Source of the DNA: Thiotrichaceae bacterium
GTDB taxonomy: Bacteria > Pseudomonadota > Gammaproteobacteria > Thiotrichales > Thiotrichaceae
Direction of reading: 5' to 3'
DNA: 40,296 nucleotides
Assembly: GCA_026991755.1 (NCBI GenBank)
Contig: JALXAX010000175.1
Coordinates: 1-40,296, forward strand
Shown here: piece after piece, positions 1 through 7,535 of the stretch
Position numbering within the stretch: the first letter of the stretch is position 1
Layout of the letters: each line of letters begins with the position of its first letter
Made by a program: the position numbers and the translations under genes
The notes under the pieces: model-generated
Database searches by the model: none
The model's input: only the letters and a program-made list of their open reading frames with translations
Told to the model about the DNA's origin: nothing

Positions 1-127
1 ACATACGACTTATTGGTAAATGGAAAGAAATGGCTTGTGTTAGTGTAATTATAATCATAAGTTTTTTAGTAGTATAAAATTTAAGTTGCTTTGTTATTAA
101 ACACTTTTTAGAGAGACTGAGAGCCAT

Positions 128-997
128 ATGTTTTTAAACTCACCTTACCTAGTCAGTTCAGGTGGCGATTTTGATTTATCAAATGCTTCGACTATTCCAC
201 TAGATAGCCACCTAACAAAAGGTTATGTTAAAGATGAATTGCGTAAATACACTAAGCAATTAGGTGATTTGCAACATAAACTTTATGCCGAAGATACACG
301 GTCTTTGTTAATTGTTTTCCAGGCAATGGATGCAGCCGGGAAGGATAGTACTATTCGAGCCGTTATGAAGGGAGTAAACCCAGCAGGCACTCAGGTTTTT
401 TCTTTCAAGAAACCTAGCTCTGAAGAACTCGATCATGATTTCCTTTGGCGCACCACAAAATGTATGCCAGAAAGAGGGCGGATTGGTATTTTTAATCGTA
501 GTTACTATGAAGAAACGCTCGTAGTAAGAGTTCACCCAGAATACTTAAACTATCAACGTCTGCCTTCACTGCCTATAAACCTGGATGATCTATGGACGCA
601 ACGATTTGAGTCCATCAACGCACTCGAAAAACATTTGGTCCGTAATGGAACGGCTGTATTAAAGTTTTGGTTAAATGTCTCTAAAGGTGAGCAAAAGCGC
701 AGATTCTTATCCCGTCTTGACGACCCACATAAACACTGGAAATTCTCATCGGCGGATATTAAAGAGCGCGGACATTGGGATGATTATATGAATGCTTATC
801 AAGAAACTATTCGTGCTACCTCTACAGAACATGCGCCATGGTTTGCAATACCAGCGGATGATAAAAAATACATGCGTATGACGGTTGCAAAAATCATGGT
901 TGAAACACTACAATCATTGAATCCTCAATTCCCCGAAGTTGATAATAAAGAACGTAGTAAGTTTGATGAGATGCGGTCTTTATTAGAATCTGAATGA
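128..997 (+). CDS. ppk2: Polyphosphate kinase 2 family protein (PPK2)
   Basis: A 289-residue cytoplasmic PPK2-family kinase, which moves phosphate between polyphosphate and nucleoside mono- or diphosphates. A Walker A-like loop is seen at residues 67-74 (MDAAGKDS) and a Walker B-like strand at about 120-128 (GIFNRSYYE), followed by the lid-type basic stretch and the conserved RLDDPHKHWKFS block near residue 197. Single-domain length fits the shorter PPK2 classes rather than the fused two-domain form. The ATG is preceded by GAGAG at a normal distance. I cannot tell from sequence whether AMP or ADP is preferred. The esterase gene follows 69 bases downstream on the same strand, but nothing links the two functionally. 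Confidence 0.9.
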   Translation: MFLNSPYLVSSGGDFDLSNASTIPLDSHLTKGYVKDELRKYTKQLGDLQHKLYAEDTRSLLIVFQAMDAAGKDSTIRAVMKGVNPAGTQVFSFKKPSSEELDHDFLWRTTKCMPERGRIGIFNRSYYEETLVVRVHPEYLNYQRLPSLPINLDDLWTQRFESINALEKHLVRNGTAVLKFWLNVSKGEQKRRFLSRLDDPHKHWKFSSADIKERGHWDDYMNAYQETIRATSTEHAPWFAIPADDKKYMRMTVAKIMVETLQSLNPQFPEVDNKERSKFDEMRSLLESE

Positions 998-1066
998 GTA
1001 ACAAGAATACAACCTCCTCTGTTTTCCCATTAGCCTTTCATGCGCATAATAAACTGGAATATACCA

Positions 1067-1735
1067 ATGAGCTATTTACCCTGTTTGGAAATAGAGCCTG
1101 AAGAACAAGCTACAGCCAGTATTATATGGCTTCATGGTTTGGGAGCTGATGGTAATGACTTTGCACCTATTGTCCCGGATTTAAAGCTAGCGGATAATTT
1201 ACCAGTGCGTTTTATTTTCCCTCATGCACCGAGCATGCCCGTCACCATTAATAATGGATATGTGATGCCAGCATGGTATGACATTTTAGAGATGTCTATA
1301 GAGCGCGCCGTCGATGTAGAACAATTGAAAGTTTCTGCGAATGCTATTTCAGCATTAATTGATAGAGAAATAGAACGAGGTGTAGATAGCCGTCGTATCG
1401 TTGTTGCTGGTTTTTCTCAAGGAGGGGCAGTTGCGTATCATTGTGCGCTCACCTATAAGAAACCGTTGGCTGGTATATTAGCTTTATCCACTTACTTTGC
1501 TACTGCTGATGTCATTGAGCTTTCTGATGCGAATTCAGAGATTCCTATTTTTATTGGTCATGGTACATCGGATCCGGTAGTGCCAGAAGTATTAGGTCAA
1601 CTAGCGACACAAAAACTTAAAGAACATCATTATGATGTGACGTATAAAACGTATTCAATGGAACATAGCGTTTGCATGGATGAGATTCGGGAAATAGGGC
1701 AGTGGGCTAATATTCTTTTAGGAAGCTCTGATTAA
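1067..1735 (+). CDS. Carboxylesterase / phospholipase family alpha/beta hydrolase
   Basis: An alpha/beta hydrolase of the carboxylesterase 2 / acyl-protein thioesterase-like family, about 222 residues. The oxyanion region WLHGLGADGNDF, the nucleophile elbow GFSQGG, the acid HGTSDPVVP and the catalytic histidine in MEHSVC are all present and in order. A start at 1040 would add nine residues (MRIINWNIP) not expected in the family, so the ATG at 1067 is chosen; family members usually begin close to this point. No signal peptide is visible, so it is probably cytoplasmic. The last four codons and the stop (GSSD, TAA) lie inside a short palindromic mobile element at 1721-1835. Removing the element and one TTTA copy would make the protein end in LLAT with a TAG stop. 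Natural substrate unknown. Confidence 0.88.
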   Translation: MSYLPCLEIEPEEQATASIIWLHGLGADGNDFAPIVPDLKLADNLPVRFIFPHAPSMPVTINNGYVMPAWYDILEMSIERAVDVEQLKVSANAISALIDREIERGVDSRRIVVAGFSQGGAVAYHCALTYKKPLAGILALSTYFATADVIELSDANSEIPIFIGHGTSDPVVPEVLGQLATQKLKEHHYDVTYKTYSMEHSVCMDEIREIGQWANILLGSSD

Positions 1736-1835
1736 GTCGGGTGGAATTTCTCGACAGATGAAATTGTTCAGTTTTTGCTTAAAAATGGGCAATTTCAGCT
1801 TCGAGAAAACCGCTCATGACTTGATCAGAGGTTCC
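1721..1835. mobile_element. MITE-like palindromic element, family B, in the esterase 3' end
   Basis: A 115-bp non-coding element. The ends GGAAGCTCTGATTAAGTC and (reverse) GGAACCTCTGATCAAGTC match the family B ends at 17810-18132. The stretch starting GTCGGGTGGAATTTCTCGA is nearly identical to the reversed right arm of the copy at 17974-18132. Direct repeats TTTA flank it at 1717-1720 and 1836-1839. The centre is shorter than in the other copies, so this is an internally deleted version. It carries the stop codon of the upstream esterase. Confidence 0.8.
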
Positions 1836-1883
1836 TTTAGCTACTTAGTTTGCCAATACAGACTTAATAGAGCTGCCCTTAAC

Positions 1884-2159
1884 TTAGATATCATTCCCTA
1901 TACGCCAAAACACAAAGATTAAGATAGCAACGGCTATACCGTAAGCCAGTATTTTGCTGATAGCGGTACTTCTTGCTGCGGCTTTACTCGTAAAATAACT
2001 ATTAAGTGCTTTTTCCCCCGCCGCTGATTTCTTTTCAGCAAATGGTTCTTTGAAGGTTTCACATTCTTCGCTGTATGCACAGTTGTTACAGCTGGATTTT
2101 TTATCTTTATTGATAGTGCCGAAGCAAGTAGGGTCAAATTCTGTTTTTTTCTTAGCCAT
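1884..2159 (-). CDS. Small Cys-rich protein with C-terminal membrane anchor, unknown function
   Basis: I do not recognise this 91-residue protein. The N-terminal half has four cysteines (residues 12, 24, 27 and 33) in a pattern containing CNNC, which could bind a metal. A basic and alanine-rich middle leads to one hydrophobic segment at about 70-86 and a short polar end, so it looks like a tail-anchored protein with its Cys cluster in the cytoplasm. It starts with MAKKKTEFDP on an ATG. It is divergent from trhP, with about 150 bases between them. A second reading frame through the same stretch is a shadow. Function unknown; expression likely given the clear protein-like composition. Confidence 0.6.
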   Translation of the reverse strand: MAKKKTEFDPTCFGTINKDKKSSCNNCAYSEECETFKEPFAEKKSAAGEKALNSYFTSKAAARSTAISKILAYGIAVAILIFVFWRIGNDI

Positions 2160-2312
2160 TTTGATTCATTGTTTTTACAAGTTGAGTTGTAGTGGTTTCA
2201 AGTCTTATTAGAAAATATAACCTAAGGATAGCTGCATTCCTTTAAAAAGCTAAGGTTTATTAACATCGAGGTGGTATTATCACCCTCTTTTAAACCTACC
2301 CAATCTGCCACC

Positions 2313-3659
2313 ATGATTATACCTGAACTACTAGCCCCCGCAGGCACTCTTAAAATGATGCGATATGCCTTTGCTTATGGTGCAGATGCTGTTTATGCAG
2401 GTCAACCTCGTTATAGTTTGCGTGCTCGTAATAATGAGTTTATGAATGACAATCTTGCCATTGGCATTCAGGAAGCTCATGACTTGGGTAAAAAGCTGTT
2501 TGTAGCTGTTAATACCATGCCGCATAACGCAAAGGTGAAGACCTTTATGGAAGATCTTGCACCTATCATTGAAATGAAGCCTGATGCATTGATTATGGCA
2601 GACCCAGGTTTAATCATGATGGTGAAAGAGCGTTGGCCTGAAATACCGATACACCTCTCCGTACAAGCAAATACAGTAAATTACGCAACCGTTAAGTTTT
2701 GGCAAAACTACGGTTTAGAGCGGATTATTCTATCGCGCGAGTTATCTTTGGATGAAGTCGCTGAAATTCGTCAAGAATGCCCTGATATTGAACTGGAAGT
2801 TTTTGTTCATGGTGCATTGTGTATTGCCTATTCTGGACGGTGCTTATTATCAGGTTATTTCAATCACCGAGACCCGAATCAAGGTACCTGTACCAACTCT
2901 TGTCGTTGGGAGTACTCCACCAAACCTGCTGTGCAAACAGAAGACGGTGTGATTAGACCTTCTGAAGAAGCAGTGTTGCCGTCTAATGCATTGAATAATT
3001 CAGGCTGTGGTGATCAAGAGCGCCATCCACTGGCTGATCAGGTATATTTTTTAGAAGAAAAGCAACGCCCAGGTGAGTTGATGCCCATTACGGAAGACGA
3101 GAATGGCACTTATATCATGAACTCTAAGGATTTACGTGCCGTAGAGCATATCAATCGATTAACTGAAATTGGTGTAGATTGCTTAAAGATCGAAGGTCGT
3201 ACGAAATCCCATTACTACGTCGCAAGAACCACACAGGCTTACCGACAAGCAATTGATGATGCGGTTGCAGGTCGTGACTTTGATGATAAATTATTGGGCG
3301 TGCTTGAAAACTTAGCTAACCGTGGTTATACCGATGGCTTTTTTGAACGTCATCATACGCATGAATATCAAAACTATATGGAAAATGCTTCCAAAGCGAA
3401 CAAACAGCAGTTTGTAGGCGAGATGATCAGCGCGAATAAAGAGAATGGCACGATTGATGTAGAAGTTAAAAACAAGTTCGCAGTAGGTGATCGTCTAGAG
3501 TTGATTATGCCTGATGGCAAAAATCGTGAAATTGTTGTGTCTTCCATGCATAATTTGAAGGGAGAAGCAATGGAAGTAGCGCCAGGCAGTGGTCATCAGG
3601 TTCGTTTACCTGTTGATAATATCGAACATGACAAGATGTTGATCTCTCGTTTTCTGTAG
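2313..3659 (+). CDS. trhP: U32-family tRNA hydroxylation protein TrhP (YegQ-like)
   Basis: About 448 residues, close to E. coli YegQ (about 453). Family members take part in the prephenate-dependent hydroxylation of uridine 34 in tRNA. The conserved start ELLAPAGTLKMMRYAFAYGA and the motif YAGQPRYSLRARNNEF are present. The U32 signature is seen as EVFVHGALC then SGRCLLS near residues 164-180, and further cysteines in GTCTNSC suit the family's metal or cluster site. A GTG start at 2271 would add 14 residues (MVLSPSF and on) not seen in the family, so ATG 2313 is preferred. An insertion rich in Glu and Asn at about 210-250 of the protein is modestly unusual. It stands alone between a divergent gene and a MITE remnant. 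Confidence 0.88.
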   Translation: MIIPELLAPAGTLKMMRYAFAYGADAVYAGQPRYSLRARNNEFMNDNLAIGIQEAHDLGKKLFVAVNTMPHNAKVKTFMEDLAPIIEMKPDALIMADPGLIMMVKERWPEIPIHLSVQANTVNYATVKFWQNYGLERIILSRELSLDEVAEIRQECPDIELEVFVHGALCIAYSGRCLLSGYFNHRDPNQGTCTNSCRWEYSTKPAVQTEDGVIRPSEEAVLPSNALNNSGCGDQERHPLADQVYFLEEKQRPGELMPITEDENGTYIMNSKDLRAVEHINRLTEIGVDCLKIEGRTKSHYYVARTTQAYRQAIDDAVAGRDFDDKLLGVLENLANRGYTDGFFERHHTHEYQNYMENASKANKQQFVGEMISANKENGTIDVEVKNKFAVGDRLELIMPDGKNREIVVSSMHNLKGEAMEVAPGSGHQVRLPVDNIEHDKMLISRFL

Positions 3660-3674
3660 ATATTTCTAGATATA

Positions 3675-3753
3675 GAAGACCCCCTTGCATGAAAAGATTG
3701 CTAAATAAAATGAGTGTAATTTTTATCAGTTATATCTTTCGTGCAAAGTTCTC
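3675..3753. mobile_element. MITE-like element, family A, short degraded copy
   Basis: About 79 bp with decayed family A ends: CTTGCATGAAAAG at the left and ATCTTTCGTGCAAAG at the right, the latter followed by TTCTC instead of GTCTC. The inside keeps the GAGTGTAATTTTT stretch that matches the GAGCGTAATTTTT of the full copy at 10076-10234. The central palindrome is lost. It lies between trhP and the next gene, and its right end supplies a spurious upstream GTG to that reading frame. Confidence 0.6.
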
Positions 3754-3794
3754 AGTTGATAACCGAATTATTTTATAACTTTACCGAGTATTTT

Positions 3795-4295
3795 ATGAAA
3801 GCTGAAATACAATTTTTTGCTATGCCAGATGATGTAGAAACACTTCTTGAGCAAGTTAAAGATAAAGTAGACAGGATTGAAACTAATAATAGTGAATCAT
3901 GTTTATTAATAGGTGATTGCAATGTCATCGTAACAGCAGGAACATTACAAGCCGATAGGCTAATAGTAGGTTCTGTTGCTATAAACACAGGGCTTGCTGA
4001 TGATGCTTGTGCTGATCAAGAGCGTGCTAAAGCAATCTACAGACAATTACGCAAGTGGTTAAAGAAAAACTATTCTAACAAACTAAAAACAAGGATGCTT
4101 GAGGGTAAAGATAAGGTTTCTGCAGCAAGAAATCACTGGTTAAGCCCTGCGGCTAAAGAGTGGTCTTTGGCAGATAGTAAACATCAAATGAAGCTTTATG
4201 ATACTAGCCCAATAGTTTTTGAAGTGATGGTGGTTAGTAAACAAATGGGGGAAATCAAACCCGTTTCGTCCAATAAAGTTCGAGGACATGGCTAG
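3795..4295 (+). CDS. Hypothetical protein, about 166 residues
   Basis: Not recognised. The protein starts MKAEIQFFAMPDDVETLLEQ and is a soluble mixed alpha/beta sequence with no signal peptide or membrane segment. A basic helix-like stretch (KWLKKNYSNKLKTRM) lies in the middle, and a conserved-looking NHWLSPAAKEW motif follows. The frame is open back to 3741, but those 18 codons come from a decayed mobile-element end, so the ATG at 3795 is used. It converges with the membrane sensor-like gene on the other strand. Family placement would need a profile search. Confidence 0.6.
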   Translation: MKAEIQFFAMPDDVETLLEQVKDKVDRIETNNSESCLLIGDCNVIVTAGTLQADRLIVGSVAINTGLADDACADQERAKAIYRQLRKWLKKNYSNKLKTRMLEGKDKVSAARNHWLSPAAKEWSLADSKHQMKLYDTSPIVFEVMVVSKQMGEIKPVSSNKVRGHG

Positions 4296-4360
4296 TAAAT
4301 ATACAGTGTTTCAAAGTGTTTGTTCTTAGCTTGTCATGGGGACAATGCGAGCCTGTTAGC

Positions 4361-5269
4361 TTATTGAACACGTCGTTCTACTGTTTTTATTAAAACAATA
4401 ATCAATATAAACAGGGCAAAAGCGACCATAACCATGATAATAATCGCTTCCTTCCATAATTTGCGAAGATAGGCTTTTTCATAGGTGGTATCGGGTAAAT
4501 TAACAAGTTGCCATGCGGTATGTGGAATATTTTTTGTCGCTCTTATATTTCTTAGCTCTTCTTTAGTCAGGTTTATATCACGTTTTAATTTATCTCTTGC
4601 GCCTTCTCTTGTTACTTCAATTAGGCTGGTATCTGCCTGTTTCACTATAATCAAACGTTGCCCAGGCACCTCGTGTGTTTTCAAAATATCTGCAATTTCG
4701 TTAAGATAAAAGCTGGAAAAAAATACACGTGGACTGAGGGCTTCATTGGTGTTTTTAACAACACCATTTACATAAAGTGGTGACATGATGTCATAGTGAT
4801 ATTGAAAGGGTTGTGGATGAATAACGACTTTATTTTGTGAATCACTATTATTATTTTTAATAATTTTAGAAAAATTATTTAAATCAGTTTGGCAAGCTTG
4901 ACCGACTAATGAGTCAATGTCTTGCATAACAGGTTTACCGTGGCTATCTGTGATAGTAAAGGTAAAAAAGTCGGGGAAACGTTGTAGCAGGCGCTGACGG
5001 ATATCATTTGCAGTATTTTCGTCGGCAGGGGAGTTGCTAAGGTGTGTGATTAGTTGAGCATATTCATCTAGGAATAGTCGTACATGCCGATGTCTATTTT
5101 GTAGATGTGTATTAATAGCATAAGCGGCACCTTTAATAACAGCTTTTTGGCTGTTGGTATTTTGCATCTTAAATTCATCAGCTCGATGCCATGTATTAAT
5201 GATTAAAGTGATGGCTGTGAGTAGTACAAATACGGCAGCTATTAAGAATACTTCCATTTGTTTTAACAT
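4361..5269 (-). CDS. Membrane protein with periplasmic sensor-like domain and no output domain
   Basis: A 302-residue protein with a membrane segment at about residues 7-25 and another at about 275-295. Between them is a large periplasmic region of about 250 residues. This is the layout of the double-Cache type input part of chemoreceptors, diguanylate cyclases and histidine kinases: an N-terminal long helix (QNRHRHVRLFLDEYAQLI), then FFTFTITDSHGKPVMQDID as a typical PAS/Cache strand-turn. After the second segment it ends in KTVERRVQ, with no HAMP, kinase, GGDEF or methyl-accepting domain. The ATG at 5269 has GAGAT upstream. It may be a stand-alone sensor, an accessory protein or a truncated receptor. 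The ligand is unknown. Confidence 0.65.
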   Translation of the reverse strand: MLKQMEVFLIAAVFVLLTAITLIINTWHRADEFKMQNTNSQKAVIKGAAYAINTHLQNRHRHVRLFLDEYAQLITHLSNSPADENTANDIRQRLLQRFPDFFTFTITDSHGKPVMQDIDSLVGQACQTDLNNFSKIIKNNNSDSQNKVVIHPQPFQYHYDIMSPLYVNGVVKNTNEALSPRVFFSSFYLNEIADILKTHEVPGQRLIIVKQADTSLIEVTREGARDKLKRDINLTKEELRNIRATKNIPHTAWQLVNLPDTTYEKAYLRKLWKEAIIIMVMVAFALFILIIVLIKTVERRVQ

Positions 5270-5310
5270 TTATAAATCTCAGGTGTGTATTTGTCGAATA
5301 ATGTATTTTG

Positions 5311-5350
5311 GAGATCTTGCATTCATCAATATATCTCGTGCAAAGACTCT
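5311..5350. repeat. Probable decayed family A element, 40 bp
   Basis: GAGATCTTGCATTCA at the left and ATATCTCGTGCAAAGACTCT at the right resemble the two ends of family A joined with no centre. It lies in the 304-bp gap between the divergent sensor-like gene and djlA. I see no other feature in that gap beyond AT-rich sequence where promoters for both genes could lie. Divergence makes this call tentative. Confidence 0.35.
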
Positions 5351-5573
5351 TTTATGTAATTCGTGTTGTTGTTTATAGTCTAGTTTTTAGCATCTGTTTG
5401 TTATTCTTTTAGCTTTACTTGTTTTAGATTACCAGCGAATTAGATTCATTGATAATTGGTATAAGTTTGTCATATTTCCAGTTTATATAACCTTAATCAA
5501 GTCTCCTTAATGGTTACCTATTCTGTATACTCTACTGCTTGAAAATCACAGCTATAGGTACCATATTCCTGCG

Positions 5574-6428
5574 ATGCGTTATATAAAATATATTACTGCC
5601 ATAATCGGCTTTTATCTCTTTGGTCACAGTTTCTTTGGAGCTTTTATTGGTCTATTAGCGGGTATCTTTATCAGCTTCAAACTCTCAGGTGGTTTAATCG
5701 GACAGCTTAGTGGCTTTGGTAATGTGGGCGGTATGAAAGTACTTAACACAGAACGCCAAACTGTTTTCTTTGAAACCGTATTTACTTTGATGGGTACGCT
5801 TGCCAAGTCGGATGGACGCGTTTCAGAACAAGAAATTGCACATATTGAAAGTTTTATGACTCAGCTCAATATGAGTGCAACACATCGACAGCAGGCGATT
5901 TTACATTTTAAAACAGGTTCTACACTGGGCTATGAAATAGAAAGTCTAATTCAAAAGTTTAATCGCGTAACAGCCACCTCACCTAACCTAAAACAGATGT
6001 TAATGGTGTACCTGGTACGTGTGGCACTGGCAGATGGTCAGTTACACCCGAAGGAAGCCGAAACAATGCGCCTAATTGCAGTGCAACTAGGTTATTCAGA
6101 ACAGGCGTATAAACAATTACTGGCGATGTTGTTGGGGCAGGACCAATTCTCGGGTGGGCATTATCAGTCTTCGGGAAGCCAATCTTCAGCGGGTGGTGGT
6201 TACACTTCAGTTAATGAAATTGATGTGGCCTATCAGGCATTAGGTGTATCTAAGGATGACTCAAATGCAGTGATCAAGAAAGCTTACCGTCGTCTTATTC
6301 GTGAATATCATCCGGATAAACTTACAGGGCAGGGCTTGCCTGAAGCAATGATCAAAGAAGCCACTGAACGCACTCAAGAAATTCAGGCTGCTTATGACCT
6401 TATTAAACAACAACGTGGTATGAGGTAA
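5574..6428 (+). CDS. djlA: Co-chaperone DjlA
   Basis: A 284-residue inner-membrane J-domain protein that stimulates DnaK. The N-terminus has one membrane segment (about residues 5-40) with glycine spacing, as known for DjlA. A TerB-like helical domain follows at about 60-185 (GTLAKSDGRVSEQEIAHIE and LVRVALADGQLHPKEAE). A short Gly/Ser-rich linker leads to the J domain at about 214-284, with the HPD motif at residues 246-248. Length is close to E. coli DjlA (about 271). Start MRYIKYITAIIGFYL fits the family. It is followed 7 bases later by a helical-repeat gene, probably co-transcribed. Confidence 0.93.
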   Translation: MRYIKYITAIIGFYLFGHSFFGAFIGLLAGIFISFKLSGGLIGQLSGFGNVGGMKVLNTERQTVFFETVFTLMGTLAKSDGRVSEQEIAHIESFMTQLNMSATHRQQAILHFKTGSTLGYEIESLIQKFNRVTATSPNLKQMLMVYLVRVALADGQLHPKEAETMRLIAVQLGYSEQAYKQLLAMLLGQDQFSGGHYQSSGSQSSAGGGYTSVNEIDVAYQALGVSKDDSNAVIKKAYRRLIREYHPDKLTGQGLPEAMIKEATERTQEIQAAYDLIKQQRGMR

Positions 6429-6435
6429 GCTATTG

Positions 6436-7434
6436 ATGGCCAGTGCTAACAGTGAAAAGAAACTAGCACGTTTTAATCATGTCATTAATGGTTTGGATAG
6501 GGCAGATACCGATGAACTGTCTAAGGTGTTGTTGGGCTATCTACACAGCGACCACAGCGACAGTAGTAATAATAACCGTATACTCTCAAAAATAGCTGTT
6601 ATTGCAGAAGAGAATCAACTCTATACGCTAGTTCCTGATTTAAAAGAAGCGTATCAACGGATGTTAGCCGATGCGGTAAATAAGGATGCCAATTGTACTG
6701 CAAAGAGCGCCATTATGCGTTGCCTTGTTACTTTGGATTGCGATGATGTGGATTTCTGGTTAGCAGGCCTGCGCTACCAACAGCTTGAACCTACCTGGGG
6801 TGGAACGGTTGATACCGCGATTGATGTTCGTTGTAGTAGCGCGATGGGATTGGTATCCACTACTTATTCACGCTCAATGATCGAATTACTTCATTTACTC
6901 AATGATAAAGAAGCCAATGCAAGGGCTGGCGCCATACGTGCAATGCGTTATGGCATACCCTATGAAGCGGCCTTGGTGTTAAGGCAGAAAATAGCTCAGG
7001 GTGATGACGAAGTTGAAATTATAGGTGAATGCTTTATTGCGTTATTGCAGGTAGAACCTCGACAATCGCTATCGTTAGTTAGCGCGTATTTGCATCAAGA
7101 TGATGAAGCTCTCTATGAAATGGCAGCGCTAGCATTGGGTGAGTCTCATCTGGATGATGCATTCAATGCCATTCAACAAGCCTGGGATGATACTTTTTCT
7201 ATTCATCAACGACAACGTGAGGTGCTTATCCGTGCTACGGTACAACACCGTAGTGACGATGCCTTTGATTGGTTATTGTCATTACTATTGTATGCAGATG
7301 AAACATTAAGTTTGATGATTATTGAGCCATTATCAATCTATAAAAGTAACCAAAAACTACGCAAACGTGTCAAAGAAGTGCTTGATGAGAATGGCGATGA
7401 AATACCGTTGAAAAGCTTTTATGCGAGCTGGTGA
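6436..7434 (+). CDS. HEAT-like helical-repeat protein, unknown function
   Basis: A 332-residue soluble protein made of helix pairs. Repeat-like blocks include MIELLHLLNDKEANARAGAI, ALVLRQKIAQGDDEVEIIGE and ALYEMAALALGESHLDDAF, which suggest HEAT-type alpha-solenoid structure and a scaffold role. No enzyme motif is seen. A TTG three bases earlier is possible, but the ATG is preferred. Being 7 bases behind djlA, it probably forms an operon with it and might act near the DjlA-DnaK system; that is inference only. Confidence 0.7.
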   Translation: MASANSEKKLARFNHVINGLDRADTDELSKVLLGYLHSDHSDSSNNNRILSKIAVIAEENQLYTLVPDLKEAYQRMLADAVNKDANCTAKSAIMRCLVTLDCDDVDFWLAGLRYQQLEPTWGGTVDTAIDVRCSSAMGLVSTTYSRSMIELLHLLNDKEANARAGAIRAMRYGIPYEAALVLRQKIAQGDDEVEIIGECFIALLQVEPRQSLSLVSAYLHQDDEALYEMAALALGESHLDDAFNAIQQAWDDTFSIHQRQREVLIRATVQHRSDDAFDWLLSLLLYADETLSLMIIEPLSIYKSNQKLRKRVKEVLDENGDEIPLKSFYASW

Positions 7435-7461
7435 GTAAAATTTAGCAAACACTTAGAATTT

Positions 7462-7491
7462 GAGACCTTTGCACGAAAGATATGACGGATT
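7462..7491. repeat. Solo end of a family A element
   Basis: Thirty bases starting GAGACCTTTGCACGAAAG match the reversed right end of the full family A copy at 10076-10234 with no mismatch. The other end is missing. It lies between the converging HEAT-like gene and dsbD. Confidence 0.65.
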
Positions 7492-7495
7492 CAGG

Positions 7496-7528
7496 TTTTA
7501 GGAAAAGAGTCAATGTAAGTTCCTAAAA
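7496..7528. terminator. Possible bidirectional terminator hairpin
   Basis: A perfect 9-bp inverted repeat, TTTTAGGAA and TTCCTAAAA, with a 15-base loop. It lies between two converging genes and has A on one side and T on the other, so both transcripts would end in a U-containing stem. The stem is AT-rich and weak. Confidence 0.4.
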
Positions 7529-7535
7529 ATACGAT

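Noticed and set aside
1-127. Promoter upstream of the PPK2 gene
   Set aside because: The stretch is AT-rich throughout, with no -35/-10 pair I could place with confidence.
3741-3794. Upstream GTG start for the 166-residue hypothetical gene
   Set aside because: It lies at the end of a decayed family A element; the ATG at 3795 has a better protein start.
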